A stretch of DNA of 64,000 nucleotides from Pseudomonas allokribbensis (GTDB lineage Bacteria > Pseudomonadota > Gammaproteobacteria > Pseudomonadales > Pseudomonadaceae), in assembly GCF_014863605.1 (NCBI RefSeq), contig NZ_CP062252.1, forward strand, positions 1,001,001-1,065,000, given 5' to 3'. Position 1 is the stretch's first letter. The number at the start of each line of letters is the position of its first letter. Of the stretch, positions 45,714 through 54,370 are shown piece after piece. Position numbers and translations under genes: made by a program. The notes beneath the pieces are model-generated. The model had not been told where the DNA came from, searched no databases, and saw nothing but the letters and a program-made list of their open reading frames with translations.

Positions 45714-45748
45714 AAGCCCGCCGATGAGTGATCATCGGCGGGCTTTTC
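45714..45748 (+). terminator. Rho-independent terminator after cysNC
   Basis: A 14-bp stem (45714-45727 with 45732-45745) and GTGA loop end in TTTTCTT. It terminates cysDNC. Confidence 0.9.
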
Positions 45749-46188
45749 TTTTGTGGTTGGCAGGCGTATGGGTGTTGGCCTGCTGGCGGTGGCGGCCTTT
45801 GGGCCGGCCAGGCTCTGGGTGTTTTTTGTGAATATCCGTTTCTGCGGGTGTTGCGGCTGGCGGTTCCGCCCTTACGGCGGCTCACTTTTTCAAACGCCAA
45901 AAAGTAAGCAAAAGGCTTGGCCCGTGCGTTCGGCCCCTCGCTGGGGCTCGGTGTTCCTTCGTTCCGGGATTCATCCGGGGGCATCGCCTACGGTTTGCTT
46001 CGCTGCACCTCCTCTCGATGTGTTTGGCTTCGCCAAACGGCGCTGCGCGCCCACCCCCGGATGAATCCCTCCACTCAGCCTGTCGAAGGGGCCGGCACGT
46101 CAAAAGCGGTACTCGAGCTAACGCTCATTGTGTTGAGTGGTGAGGGGCGGAAGCCGGCCTGTTTCTGTCGGGGGCTCCCTCAGGGGGA
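45749..46188. other. 440-nt intergenic region with repeat-like structured DNA
   Basis: No gene is supported. Frames open here are short, rich in Ala, Arg, Pro and Ser, and change strand with the GC skew. The stretch CACTTTTTCAAACGCCAAAA (45882-45901) and the following GGCCC- and CCGGATGAATCC-rich segments look like a dispersed intergenic repeat I associate with Pseudomonas genomes. It contains a long inverted repeat (separate entry). Confidence 0.6.
45966..46069. repeat. Long inverted repeat enclosing inner hairpins
   Basis: GGGATTCATCCGGGGG (45966-45981) and its exact inverse complement (46054-46069) flank 72 nt that contain a further perfect hairpin GTTTGGC-TTC-GCCAAAC (46022-46038). The whole can fold as a branched RNA or cruciform. 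Confidence 0.75.
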
Positions 46189-47094
46189 TCAGCGTTGGTT
46201 CGGATACTCGAGGTGCATCTGCTCCAGCAGCGCATCTTTGTCCTGCCAGAGCTGGTTGATCCAGCCTTGAAACTGCAGGCGATATTCGCCGTCCTGGTCG
46301 TAGTTCTTGCCGATGAACTGCGCAGGGATTTTCAGTTCTTCAAAGTGCACCACTACGTCTCGCACATTGCCGCACAGCAGGTCCCAGAAGCCTGGACGCC
46401 CGCCCGGGTAGTGGATGGTCACGTTGACGATGGATTCCAGCTGTTCGCCCATCGCATCGAGCACGAAGGCAATGCCGCCGGCCTTGGGTTTGAGCAGGTA
46501 TTTGAACGGTGACTGTTGCTGCGCGTGCTTGCCTTCGGTGAACCGTGTGCCTTCGACGAAGTTGAAGATGCCCACCGGGTTGTCGCGAAATTTCGCGCAG
46601 GTCTTGCGGGTGGTTTCCAGGTCTTTGCCTTTCTTTTCCGGGTGCTTCTCCAGGTACGCTTTCGAGTAGCGTTTCATGAACGGGAAGCCCAGCGTCCACC
46701 ACGCCAGACCGATCACCGGCACCCAGATCAGTTCCTGTTTGAGGAAGAATTTCAGCGGTTGAATTTTCCGGTTGAGCACGTATTGCAGCACCAGAATGTC
46801 GACCCAGCTCTGGTGGTTGCTGGTGATCAGGTACGAGTGCTGATAGTCCAGACCTTGCAGGCCGCTGAGGTGCCAGCGGGTGCGGCGGACCAGGTTCATC
46901 CAGCCTTTGTTGTTGCTGATCCAGGCTTCGTGGGTGTGGCTCATCAGCCAGCGCGAGGCACGGCGTGCGAGGTCGAACGGCAGCACTTTGATCAGCGCCA
47001 CGAGAAACAGGAACGAGCACAGCAGGATCGTGTTCAGCGCCAACAGCAGCGCGGCGATCACGCCGCGCAAGGGGGCAGGGAGAAAGGCCAGCAT
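46189..47094 (-). CDS. Lysophospholipid acyltransferase family protein (YihG-like)
   Basis: 301 aa inner-membrane acyltransferase. N-terminal hydrophobic segment, then the HX4D catalytic motif H94-QSWV-D99 in TSNHQSWVDI, and the substrate motif FVEGTRFTEGK. Closest in form to E. coli YihG, a PlsC-like enzyme that puts polyunsaturated or vaccenoyl chains on lysophosphatidic acid. Acceptor not certain. Followed downstream by the repeat-like region and preceded 4 nt upstream by pta. Confidence 0.88.
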   Translation of the reverse strand: MLAFLPAPLRGVIAALLLALNTILLCSFLFLVALIKVLPFDLARRASRWLMSHTHEAWISNNKGWMNLVRRTRWHLSGLQGLDYQHSYLITSNHQSWVDILVLQYVLNRKIQPLKFFLKQELIWVPVIGLAWWTLGFPFMKRYSKAYLEKHPEKKGKDLETTRKTCAKFRDNPVGIFNFVEGTRFTEGKHAQQQSPFKYLLKPKAGGIAFVLDAMGEQLESIVNVTIHYPGGRPGFWDLLCGNVRDVVVHFEELKIPAQFIGKNYDQDGEYRLQFQGWINQLWQDKDALLEQMHLEYPNQR

Positions 47095-47098
47095 TGAG

Positions 47099-49198
47099 TC
47101 ATATATCCAAAGGTCGGTTGGCAGCTTGAATCGCGGTCAGGGCGATGGTGTAGACGATGTCGTCGACCTGCGCGCCGCGCGGCAGATCGTTCACCGGTTT
47201 GCGCAGGCCTTGCAGCATCGGGCCGAGGCTGACGCAATCGGCGCTGCGCTGCACGGCTTTGTGCGTGGTGTTGCCGGTGTTCAGGTCGGGGAACACGAAT
47301 ACCGTGGCGCGACCGGCCACCTGGCTGTTCGGCGCCAGTTGCCGGGCCACGGTTTCGTTGGCGGCGGCGTCGTACTGCAACGGCCCGTCGATCAGCAGCG
47401 AGTGCTGTTGTTCGTGGGCGAGCAGGGTGGCTTCGCGGACTTTCTCGACGTCCTCGCCAGTGGCCGATTCGCCGCTGGAGTAGCTGATCATCGCCACCCG
47501 TGGCGTGATGCCGAACGCGGCGGCCGAGTCGGCGCTTTGCAGGGCGATCTCGGCCAGTTCGCTGGCGCTCGGGTGCGGGTTCATCACGCAGTCGCCGTAG
47601 ACCAGCACTTCTTCGGGGAACAGCATGAAGAACACCGACGACACCAGCGTGCAGCCCGGCGCCGTCTTGATCAGTTGCAAGGCCGGGCGGATGGTGTTGG
47701 CGGTGGTGTTGATGATGCCGGAGACCAGTCCGTCGACTTCATCCAGCGCCAGCATCATGGTGCCGATCACCACCGTGTCTTCGAGTTGCTGCTCGGCCAT
47801 CGGCGCGTTGAGGCTTTTGCTCTTGCGCAGGGCGACCATCGGTTCGACGTAGCGCTCGCGGATCAGATCCGGATCGAGAATTTCCAGCCCCGGCGGCAGC
47901 ACGATGCCCTGGGCCCGGGCCACGGCTTCAACGTCTGCCGGTTTGGCCAGCAACACACAGCGGGCAATCCCGCGTTCCTGACAGATCGCCGCCGCTTGCA
48001 CGGTGAACGGCTCGCTGCCTTCGGGCAGCACGATGCGCTTGTTGGCGGCCTGTGCGCGTTGAATCAATTGATAGCGGAACACCGCCGGTGACAGGCGCAT
48101 TTCTCGCGGCGTGCCGCAGCGCTGGTGCAGCCAGTTGGCATCCAGATGACTGGCGACGAAATCGGTGATGATCTCCGCGCGCTCGCGGTCGTCGACGGGG
48201 ATTTCCTTGTTCAGGCCGTTGAGCAGGTTGGCGGTGTCGTAGGAACCGGTGCTCACCGACAACACCGGCAAGCCAGCCTGCAACGCGCCACGGCACAGGT
48301 CCATGATGCGTGGATCCGGCAGGGTGTCGCTGGTCAGCAGCAGGCCCGCCAGCGGTACGCCGTTGATGGCCGCGAGGCTGACGGCGAGGATGATGTCGTC
48401 GCGATCGCCGGGGGTCACTACCAATACGCCGGGCTTGAGCAGGTCCACGGTGTTGCGCATGGTGCGCGCGCAAATGATGGTCTTGGTCATGCGCCGGGTT
48501 TCGTAGTCGCCGGCGTTGAGCACCTGGGCGCCCATCAGGTCGGCGACGTCGCGGGTGCGCGGGGCATTGAGTTCGGGCTGGAACGGAATGCAGCCGAGCA
48601 GGCGGAAATCACCACTGCGCAGCAACGGCGAATGCTCTTTCAGACGCGCGGCGAAGGCGTCCATGCTTTCGTCGGTCTTGACCTTGTTGAGGATCACGCC
48701 GAGGACTTTCGGGTCTTTCGGGCCGCCGAACAGTTGCGCCTGCAACTCGACGCGACCGGACAGTTCGGTCAGCACTTCGTTTTCCGGCGCCGAGACCAGA
48801 ATCACCTCGGCATCAAGGCTCTTGGCCAGGTGCAGGTTGACCCGTGCGGCATAGCTGGCGCTGCGGGTCGGCACCATGCCTTCGACGACCAGCACGTCTT
48901 TGCCGATGGCCGCCTGCTGGTAGAGAGCGATGATTTCTTCAAGCAGCTCGTCGAGCTGACCGTCGCCGAGCATCCGCTCGACGTGGGCCAGACCCAGTGG
49001 CTGCGGTGGCTTCAGGCCGTGGGTGCGGGCCACCAGTTCGGTGGAGCGTTCAGGGCCGGTGTCGCCCGGATGCGGCTGGGCAATCGGTTTGAAAAAGCCG
49101 ACTTTCAGCCCGGCCCGTTCCAGCGTACGCACCAGCCCGAGGCTGATGGAGGTCAGACCCACACCAAAATCGGTGGGCGCGATAAAAAAAGTTTGCAT
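47099..49198 (-). CDS. pta: Phosphate acetyltransferase
   Basis: 699 aa, the long enteric-type enzyme that interconverts acetyl-CoA and acetyl phosphate. It has an N-terminal BioD-like P-loop domain (FIAPTDFGVGLTSISLGL, degenerate Walker A), a middle DRTGG domain (about residues 210-330) and a C-terminal PTA catalytic domain with RIVLPEGSEPFTVQAA and ISYSSGESATGEDVEKV. No ackA is next to it in this window. Confidence 0.95.
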   Translation of the reverse strand: MQTFFIAPTDFGVGLTSISLGLVRTLERAGLKVGFFKPIAQPHPGDTGPERSTELVARTHGLKPPQPLGLAHVERMLGDGQLDELLEEIIALYQQAAIGKDVLVVEGMVPTRSASYAARVNLHLAKSLDAEVILVSAPENEVLTELSGRVELQAQLFGGPKDPKVLGVILNKVKTDESMDAFAARLKEHSPLLRSGDFRLLGCIPFQPELNAPRTRDVADLMGAQVLNAGDYETRRMTKTIICARTMRNTVDLLKPGVLVVTPGDRDDIILAVSLAAINGVPLAGLLLTSDTLPDPRIMDLCRGALQAGLPVLSVSTGSYDTANLLNGLNKEIPVDDRERAEIITDFVASHLDANWLHQRCGTPREMRLSPAVFRYQLIQRAQAANKRIVLPEGSEPFTVQAAAICQERGIARCVLLAKPADVEAVARAQGIVLPPGLEILDPDLIRERYVEPMVALRKSKSLNAPMAEQQLEDTVVIGTMMLALDEVDGLVSGIINTTANTIRPALQLIKTAPGCTLVSSVFFMLFPEEVLVYGDCVMNPHPSASELAEIALQSADSAAAFGITPRVAMISYSSGESATGEDVEKVREATLLAHEQQHSLLIDGPLQYDAAANETVARQLAPNSQVAGRATVFVFPDLNTGNTTHKAVQRSADCVSLGPMLQGLRKPVNDLPRGAQVDDIVYTIALTAIQAANRPLDI

Positions 49199-49259
49199 GC
49201 GGATTCTCTAAGGGTGCATGGCAAGGGCGTTGGCCTATGGCTGGCCTTCCACCGGTTTT

Positions 49260-49556
49260 TCAGGCGTCAAGGTTAGCGCTAACCGAGCCTTGAGCGCACC
49301 AACCGCAAGCAAAGGGTTGGCCTATTTTTTCAATACGTTGCGTTGCGTCCAGCACCCATGCTCGTGACTGCCACGGCGGCTGGTGACGCAGGTGCTGGGT
49401 ATGGCCGCAGGAAAGTTCGGCCACCCAGTGACCGTCCTCGTCCTGATGGAAGCCTGTGATCGTCGAATCCCGTTTGTCAGGGTTGTGTTCGCTTTCGAGC
49501 GATTGCTTCGCTAAACTTGGCCTTTCTATATTCTTATGCAAAAGGTCTCGCCCCAT
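49260..49556 (-). CDS. DUF3565 domain protein
   Basis: About 98 aa; function unknown. The conserved DUF3565 core is TGFHQDEDGHWVAELSCGH, HQPPWQSRAWV and FACGWC, with Cys and His residues that could bind zinc. The start is uncertain: the ATG at 49556 faces the ATG of slyD on the other strand and shares two bases with it (CATG at 49554-49557); an ATG at 49586 would overlap slyD by 32 nt, and the conserved domain itself begins about 32 residues in. Confidence 0.7.
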   Translation of the reverse strand: MGRDLLHKNIERPSLAKQSLESEHNPDKRDSTITGFHQDEDGHWVAELSCGHTQHLRHQPPWQSRAWVLDATQRIEKIGQPFACGWCAQGSVSANLDA

Positions 49557-50040
49557 GCTGATCGCCGCCAATAAGGCTGTCTCCATCGACTATACCCTGA
49601 CCAACGACGCTGGTGAGGTCATCGACAGCTCCGCCGGCGGCGCTCCGCTGGTTTACCTGCATGGCGCAGGCAACATCATCCCGGGCCTGGAAAAAGCCCT
49701 GGAAGGTAAAACCGTCGGTGACGACCTGCAAGTTGCAGTCGAGCCGGAAGATGCCTACGGCGAATACGCTGCCGAACTGGTCAGCACCCTGAGCCGCAGC
49801 ATGTTCGAAGGCGTTGACGAGCTGGAAGTCGGCATGCAGTTCCACGCTTCGGCGCCGGACGGCCAGATGCAGATCGTCACCATTCGTGACCTGGACGGCG
49901 ACGACGTCACCGTCGACGGCAACCACCCGCTGGCCGGTCAGCGCCTGAACTTCAAAGTGAAGGTCGTTGCCATCCGTGACGCCAGCCAGGAAGAAATCGC
50001 TCATGGTCACGTCCATGGCGAAGGTGGCCATCACCACTGA
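49555..50040 (+). CDS. slyD: FKBP-type peptidyl-prolyl isomerase SlyD-like
   Basis: 161 aa. An FKBP domain interrupted by an insert-in-flap chaperone domain (VSIDYTLTNDAGEVIDSS, LVYLHGAGNIIPGLEKALEG, VEPEDAYGEYA), ending in a short His-rich tail (HGHVHGEGGHHH) that can bind nickel or other metals. It isomerises prolyl bonds and helps folding of metal enzymes. The tail is shorter than in E. coli SlyD. Confidence 0.93.
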   Translation: MLIAANKAVSIDYTLTNDAGEVIDSSAGGAPLVYLHGAGNIIPGLEKALEGKTVGDDLQVAVEPEDAYGEYAAELVSTLSRSMFEGVDELEVGMQFHASAPDGQMQIVTIRDLDGDDVTVDGNHPLAGQRLNFKVKVVAIRDASQEEIAHGHVHGEGGHHH

Positions 50041-50069
50041 TTTTCTGCGCTAAGCTCAGAGAACTGGAG

Positions 50070-50090
50070 AGGCGCCCGAGGGCGCCTTTT
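50070..50090 (+). terminator. Rho-independent terminator after slyD
   Basis: AGGCGCCC (50070-50077) pairs with GGGCGCCT (50080-50087), followed by four T. Confidence 0.85.
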
Positions 50091-50162
50091 TAGTCCGCGG
50101 CTGTCCTTGGTGGCCTCGCCAAGTGGCTGTTTCGAGTAGAAAACGGGAATCTGGAGTTCGTC

Positions 50163-50645
50163 ATGAGTGCTTTTCACGACCTTAAGTTGACAGCCCTGGA
50201 TGGTCAGGAGCTACCGCTGGCACCCTTCAAGGGCCAAGTCGTGCTGGTGGTCAACGTCGCCTCCAAATGCGGCTTGACCCCACAGTACGCGGCGCTGGAA
50301 AACCTCTATCAGCAATACAAAGGCAAAGGCTTCAGTGTGCTGGGCCTGCCGTGCAACCAGTTTGCCGGTCAGGAACCGGGCAGCGAGCAGGAGATTCAGG
50401 AATTCTGCAGCCTCAACTATGGCGTGAGTTTTCCGTTGTCGAAAAAGCTCGAAGTCAACGGTCACGATCGCCATCAGCTGTACCGCCTGCTGGCGGGCGA
50501 GGGTGCCGAATTTCCCGGTGACATCACCTGGAATTTCGAGAAATTCCTGCTCGGCAAGGACGGTCGTGTACTGGCCCGCTTCTCGCCGCGCACGGCGCCG
50601 GATGATCCTTCGGTGATTACGGCGATTGAAAAAGCCCTGAGCTGA
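50163..50645 (+). CDS. Glutathione peroxidase family thiol peroxidase
   Basis: 160 aa. The Cys-Gln-Trp catalytic set is C36 (NVASKCGLTPQY), Q70 (NQFAGQEPG) and W123 (ITWNFEKFL). The enzyme uses Cys, not selenocysteine, and like other bacterial members it probably takes electrons from thioredoxin. It removes peroxides, including lipid hydroperoxides. GGAGTTCGTC precedes the ATG. Confidence 0.94.
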   Translation: MSAFHDLKLTALDGQELPLAPFKGQVVLVVNVASKCGLTPQYAALENLYQQYKGKGFSVLGLPCNQFAGQEPGSEQEIQEFCSLNYGVSFPLSKKLEVNGHDRHQLYRLLAGEGAEFPGDITWNFEKFLLGKDGRVLARFSPRTAPDDPSVITAIEKALS

Positions 50646-50651
50646 AACGCG

Positions 50652-50683
50652 AAAATCGCAGCCATCGAGCTGCGATTTTTTTT
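50652..50683 (+). terminator. Rho-independent terminator after the glutathione peroxidase gene
   Basis: AAAATCGCAG (50652-50661) pairs with CTGCGATTTT (50670-50679), then more T. A symmetric terminator. Confidence 0.9.
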
Positions 50684-50802
50684 GCCTGTCTTTTGACCCT
50701 TAATCATTCAGATCAATAATGCTTTCGGCTGGTTGAAACTCCGCATATTATCGCCGTCATATGAATCACATGCCCGTCGATGACTTTTTCGTGGAGCCTC
50801 CC

Positions 50803-51906
50803 ATGCCTGTTCAAGCCTTGTTCAAACCGTTCCAGCTCGGTGCCCTCGAACTGCCGACCCGCGTGGTCATGGCGCCGATGACCCGTTCGTTCTCTCCGGG
50901 TGGCATACCCAATTCCAAAGTGATCGAGTATTACCGTCGTCGTGCGGCGGCCGGTGTCGGCCTGATCATCACCGAGGGCACCACCGTCGGCCACCAGGCC
51001 TCCAACGGTTACCCGAATGTGCCGCAGTTCTTCGGCGAAGCGGCACTGGCCGGCTGGAAGAAAGTTGTCGACGCGGTGCACGCCGAGGGCGGCAAGATCG
51101 TCCCGCAACTGTGGCACGTCGGTAGCGTTCGTCGCATCGGCACCGAGCCGGATGCCAGCGTGCCGGGCTACGGCCCGACGGAGAAACTCAAGGACGGTCA
51201 GGTCGTGGTGCACGGCATGACCAAGCAGGATATCCAGGACGTGATCGCAGCCTTCGCCCAGGCTGCCAAAGATGCCCAGAGCATCGGCATGGACGGCGTG
51301 GAAATCCACGGCGCCCACGGTTACCTGATCGACCAGTTCTTCTGGGAAGGCAGCAACCAGCGTACCGACGAATACGGTGGCAGCCTGGCCAACCGTTCGC
51401 GTTTCGCCATCGAACTGATCCAGGCCGTGCGCGCTGCCGTGGGTGAAGGCTTCCCGATCATCTTCCGTTTCTCGCAGTGGAAGCAGCAGGACTACACCGC
51501 ACGTCTGGTGCAAACCCCGGAGGCGCTGGGCGAGTTCCTCAAGCCTCTGTCCGACGCTGGCGTGGACATTTTCCACTGCTCGACGCGTCGTTTCTGGGAA
51601 CCGGAATTCGACGGTTCCGAACTGAACCTGGCCGGCTGGACACGCAAGCTGACCGGCAAACCGACCATCACCGTCGGCAGTGTCGGCCTCGATGGCGAGT
51701 TCCTGCAGTTCATGGTCAACACCGACAAGGTCGCGCAACCGGCCAGTCTGGAAAAACTGCTGGAGCGTCTGAACAATGACGAGTTCGATCTGGTGGCGGT
51801 AGGTCGCGCGCTGCTGGTGGACCCGGACTGGGCGCAGAAAGTGCGCGAAGGCCGCGAGCAAGACATTCTACCGTTCAGCCGTGAGGCGTTGATGACGCTG
51901 GTTTGA
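50803..51906 (+). CDS. Old Yellow Enzyme family NADH:flavin oxidoreductase
   Basis: 367 aa FMN-dependent TIM-barrel ene-reductase. LFKPFQLGALELPTRVVMAPMTRS opens the barrel; GVEIHGAHGYLIDQFFWEGSNQRTDEYGG contains the active-site and dimer motif, and VGRALLVDPDWAQK closes the FMN phosphate site. Members reduce alkenes activated by carbonyl or nitro groups. The start at 50803 is chosen for its GTGGAGCC site and the conserved N terminus; 50761 is possible. Its last 32 nt overlap the convergent glycosyltransferase gene. Confidence 0.92.
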   Translation: MPVQALFKPFQLGALELPTRVVMAPMTRSFSPGGIPNSKVIEYYRRRAAAGVGLIITEGTTVGHQASNGYPNVPQFFGEAALAGWKKVVDAVHAEGGKIVPQLWHVGSVRRIGTEPDASVPGYGPTEKLKDGQVVVHGMTKQDIQDVIAAFAQAAKDAQSIGMDGVEIHGAHGYLIDQFFWEGSNQRTDEYGGSLANRSRFAIELIQAVRAAVGEGFPIIFRFSQWKQQDYTARLVQTPEALGEFLKPLSDAGVDIFHCSTRRFWEPEFDGSELNLAGWTRKLTGKPTITVGSVGLDGEFLQFMVNTDKVAQPASLEKLLERLNNDEFDLVAVGRALLVDPDWAQKVREGREQDILPFSREALMTLV

Positions 51907-53071
51907 TTGCAGTGGGGGGCTTGTCGCGCAGGTCGCGGCAGGCTCCCTGCAAATGGTTTTCAAACTGCTCGATGATGGCCGCCCAGCCTTGGCGACTGGC
52001 ATGCTGGCGGGCGTTCAATCTGACGCAACGCAAGGTTTCATCCTCTTCCAGCAGCCACTGCGCTGCATCGCAAAACGCCTCTTCATCCCCCGGCATCGCC
52101 AGCACGCCGTTGTAGCCGTGGCGAATATGCTGCGCAGCCGCTGCCTGATCGTAGGCCACCACGCCAAGACCCGAAGCCAGCGCCTCCAGCACGACGTTGC
52201 CGAACGTCTCGGTCATGCTCGGAAACAGGAACAGATCGCCAGACGCATAGTGCGCTGCCAGCGCTTCGCCGCGTTGTGAGCCGCAGAAAATCGCCTCGGG
52301 CAATTCTTTTTCCAGGGCCACCCGTTGTGGTCCGTCACCGACGATGATGAGTTTCAGGTTGCGTTGTGGATAAGCGTTAGCGAGCTTGTCGAAGCAGCGC
52401 TTGAGCAGGCCGAGATTCTTTTCTGGCGCCAGGCGTCCTACGTGAATCACCGCGATGTCCTGCTCGCTCAGTCCCCATTGCTCACGCAGGGCGTTCAGGC
52501 GTTTGGTCGGGTGGAACAACTGACTGTCGACCCCTCGGGACAGCAGTGCGAGACGATCGAAATGTCGTCGTTCCAGTTCCAGACGCTGGCTGACGCTCGG
52601 CACCAGGGTCAGCGCCGACCGATTGTGGAACCAGCGCAGATAGTGGGTCAGCAATCGTGTCAGCAGGCCGAGGCCGTACTGGTTGGTGTACTGCTGGAAA
52701 TTGGTGTGGAAGCCGCTGACCACGGCGATGCCCAGGCGGCGCGCGGCTCGCAGTGCCGACAACCCGAGCGGGCCTTCGGTGGCGATGTACAACACATCCG
52801 GGCGTTGGCGTGTCCAGCGGCGCAGCAACTTGTGCATCGACGACTGACCCCACTGCAACCCCGGATAACCCGGCAGCGGCCAGCCTCGGCACAACAGCAG
52901 CGCATCGTCTTCACTGCGCTGCGGATCGTCACCCTGACGTGGCCGCACCAGTTCCACCCGATGCCCGCGCGCGCGCAAACCGTCGCACAAGCGGCCAAGG
53001 GTATTGGCCACCCCGTTGATTTCCGGTGGGAAGGTTTCGCTGATCAGAGTGATGTGTAGAGCTGTCGTCAT
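51875..53071 (-). CDS. Glycosyltransferase family 4 protein
   Basis: 398 aa GT-B fold enzyme. N-terminal ISETFPPEINGVANTLGRLC is the acceptor domain opening seen in MgtA/SqdX/PimB-like enzymes; the C-terminal half has HVGRLAPEKNLGLLK and the donor-binding PSMTETFGNVVLEALASGLGVVA (E-x7-E). A sugar transfer to a lipid such as diacylglycerol or a glycolipid is likely but the donor and acceptor are not readable. ATG 53071 is used; one at 53095 is an option. Last core gene before the AT-rich insert. Confidence 0.88.
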   Translation of the reverse strand: MTTALHITLISETFPPEINGVANTLGRLCDGLRARGHRVELVRPRQGDDPQRSEDDALLLCRGWPLPGYPGLQWGQSSMHKLLRRWTRQRPDVLYIATEGPLGLSALRAARRLGIAVVSGFHTNFQQYTNQYGLGLLTRLLTHYLRWFHNRSALTLVPSVSQRLELERRHFDRLALLSRGVDSQLFHPTKRLNALREQWGLSEQDIAVIHVGRLAPEKNLGLLKRCFDKLANAYPQRNLKLIIVGDGPQRVALEKELPEAIFCGSQRGEALAAHYASGDLFLFPSMTETFGNVVLEALASGLGVVAYDQAAAAQHIRHGYNGVLAMPGDEEAFCDAAQWLLEEDETLRCVRLNARQHASRQGWAAIIEQFENHLQGACRDLRDKPPTAIKPASSTPHG

Positions 53072-53140
53072 GGCCTCAGTGTCGGCTGAGGCCATGTCGT
53101 GGTTGTGACGTTCGGATGATGGATTTGTGACGATGATATC

Positions 53141-53161
53141 TGCCGTAAAAAAACTACGGCA
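53141..53161. promoter_or_regulatory. Perfect inverted repeat before the AT-rich insert
   Basis: TGCCGTA (53141-53147) and TACGGCA (53155-53161) with a 7-nt A-rich loop. It ends 14 nt before a perfect -10 hexamer and covers the expected -35 position, so it could be an operator for the ATPase gene promoter. It also lies upstream of the divergent glycosyltransferase gene. Confidence 0.45.
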
Positions 53162-53175
53162 AGTAGAATTTAAGC

Positions 53176-53181
53176 TATAAT
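53176..53181 (+). promoter_or_regulatory. -10 element of the ATPase/TOPRIM operon
   Basis: TATAAT at 53176-53181, 35 nt before the ATPase ATG. No good TTGACA-like -35 element is seen at 16-18 nt; the inverted repeat occupies that place. Confidence 0.5.
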
Positions 53182-53215
53182 TTCGACGTTTATTGAATTT
53201 CTTAGGATGTGTTTC

Positions 53216-54370
53216 ATGTTATGTAGATTTGAGGTTTCGGGATTTAAAGGCTTTGAAGAGAATTTTGTATTCGATTTGCTTCAAAGTAATAGTTATGAGT
53301 TCAATAAGGAGGCAGTGAAGAATGGCGTTATAAAAAGTAGCATAATTTATGGCAAGAACGGATGTGGGAAAACCAATTTAAGTTTTGCGCTATTTGATAT
53401 TGTTACTCATCTGGTGGATAGGACGAGAAATTTTAATTTCTATGCAAAAAACTACTTGAATGCCAGCAGTAAGGAGAAGGTGGCGAGATTTACTTATCGT
53501 TTTAAGTTTGATGAGGATGAGTTGGTTTATTCTTATGAGAAGTTGTCTTCTTCTAATATATTGAAAGAGTCGATAGCTATAAATGGTAAGCTGTATGTAA
53601 GTGTTGACAGGGCTGAAGGCGGAAGTTTGCTGATAGATCTTCCTGGTACAAAAAGTCTTAAAAGAGATCTAGGGCTGCTCAAGGATATTTCAGGGTCTGA
53701 AATTTCAGTGGTTTCTTACATTGCTTCAAATTCTCTGCTGCCGGATAGCGGAGTTTCGTTGGTGTTCAAACGATTCTACAAGTTTGTGCAAGGCATGCTT
53801 TTTTTTAGATCCCTTGAGGGGAATTCATATGTCGGTCTGAGTGAGGCTTCAGGCATAAAAATTTGTAGTGATATTGCCGAGCGCGGAAATGTAAAGGATT
53901 TTGAGAAGTTTTTAAATAGTAATGGGATCGAGTGCAAGCTTGAAGAAGTGAAAGATAATGATGGCAAGAATATATCTTTCAAATTTGGTAAAGCCTTGAT
54001 TCCGTTCTCTGAAGTGGCTTCAACGGGGACTAAAACTCTAGGTTTGTTCTATTTCTGGATGCAGCGCATGAAAAAGGATGATTATATTTCTCTTGCCTGT
54101 ATTGATGAATTCGATGCTTTTTATCACCACGAGCTTGCTGTTCATGTCGTGGAGATTCTGAAAAAAGTTAATAGCCAAGTGATTCTGACAACGCATAATA
54201 CAAGCATCATGACTAATGATCTTCTTAGGGCGGATTGTTATTTTGTAATGAATAATAAAAAAATTGTGTCGCTCTCTGATTCGACATCAAAGGAAATAAG
54301 GCAGGCCCATAATCTCGAGAAAATATATAAGGCTGGTGGGTTTAGCGTCGAAGGTCATTCGAATGAGTAA
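53216..54370 (+). CDS. AAA/ABC-type ATPase (RecF/OLD-like, AAA15), candidate defence protein
   Basis: 384 aa. It starts CRFEVSGFKGFEENFVF, the N-terminal strand pair of RecF/SMC/OLD ATPases. Walker A GKNGCGKT is at residues 46-53; an ABC-signature-like STGTK at 269-273; Walker B LACIDEFD with D297/E298; a switch His327 in LTTHNTSIM. Between Walker A and signature lies about 215 residues of insert with no known domain. The ATG at 53216 is set by TAGGA at 53203-53207. The gene is AT-rich with AGA, ATA and TTT codons, unlike its neighbours, which indicates transfer. It overlaps the next gene by 8 nt. The organisation suggests an AbiLi- or AriA-like sensor ATPase. Confidence 0.8.
   Translation: MLCRFEVSGFKGFEENFVFDLLQSNSYEFNKEAVKNGVIKSSIIYGKNGCGKTNLSFALFDIVTHLVDRTRNFNFYAKNYLNASSKEKVARFTYRFKFDEDELVYSYEKLSSSNILKESIAINGKLYVSVDRAEGGSLLIDLPGTKSLKRDLGLLKDISGSEISVVSYIASNSLLPDSGVSLVFKRFYKFVQGMLFFRSLEGNSYVGLSEASGIKICSDIAERGNVKDFEKFLNSNGIECKLEEVKDNDGKNISFKFGKALIPFSEVASTGTKTLGLFYFWMQRMKKDDYISLACIDEFDAFYHHELAVHVVEILKKVNSQVILTTHNTSIMTNDLLRADCYFVMNNKKIVSLSDSTSKEIRQAHNLEKIYKAGGFSVEGHSNE

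Noticed and set aside
45917..46270. Small plus-strand frame in the region after cysNC
   Set aside because: Runs across the inverted repeat into the acyltransferase gene, low-complexity composition; repeat DNA is the better reading.
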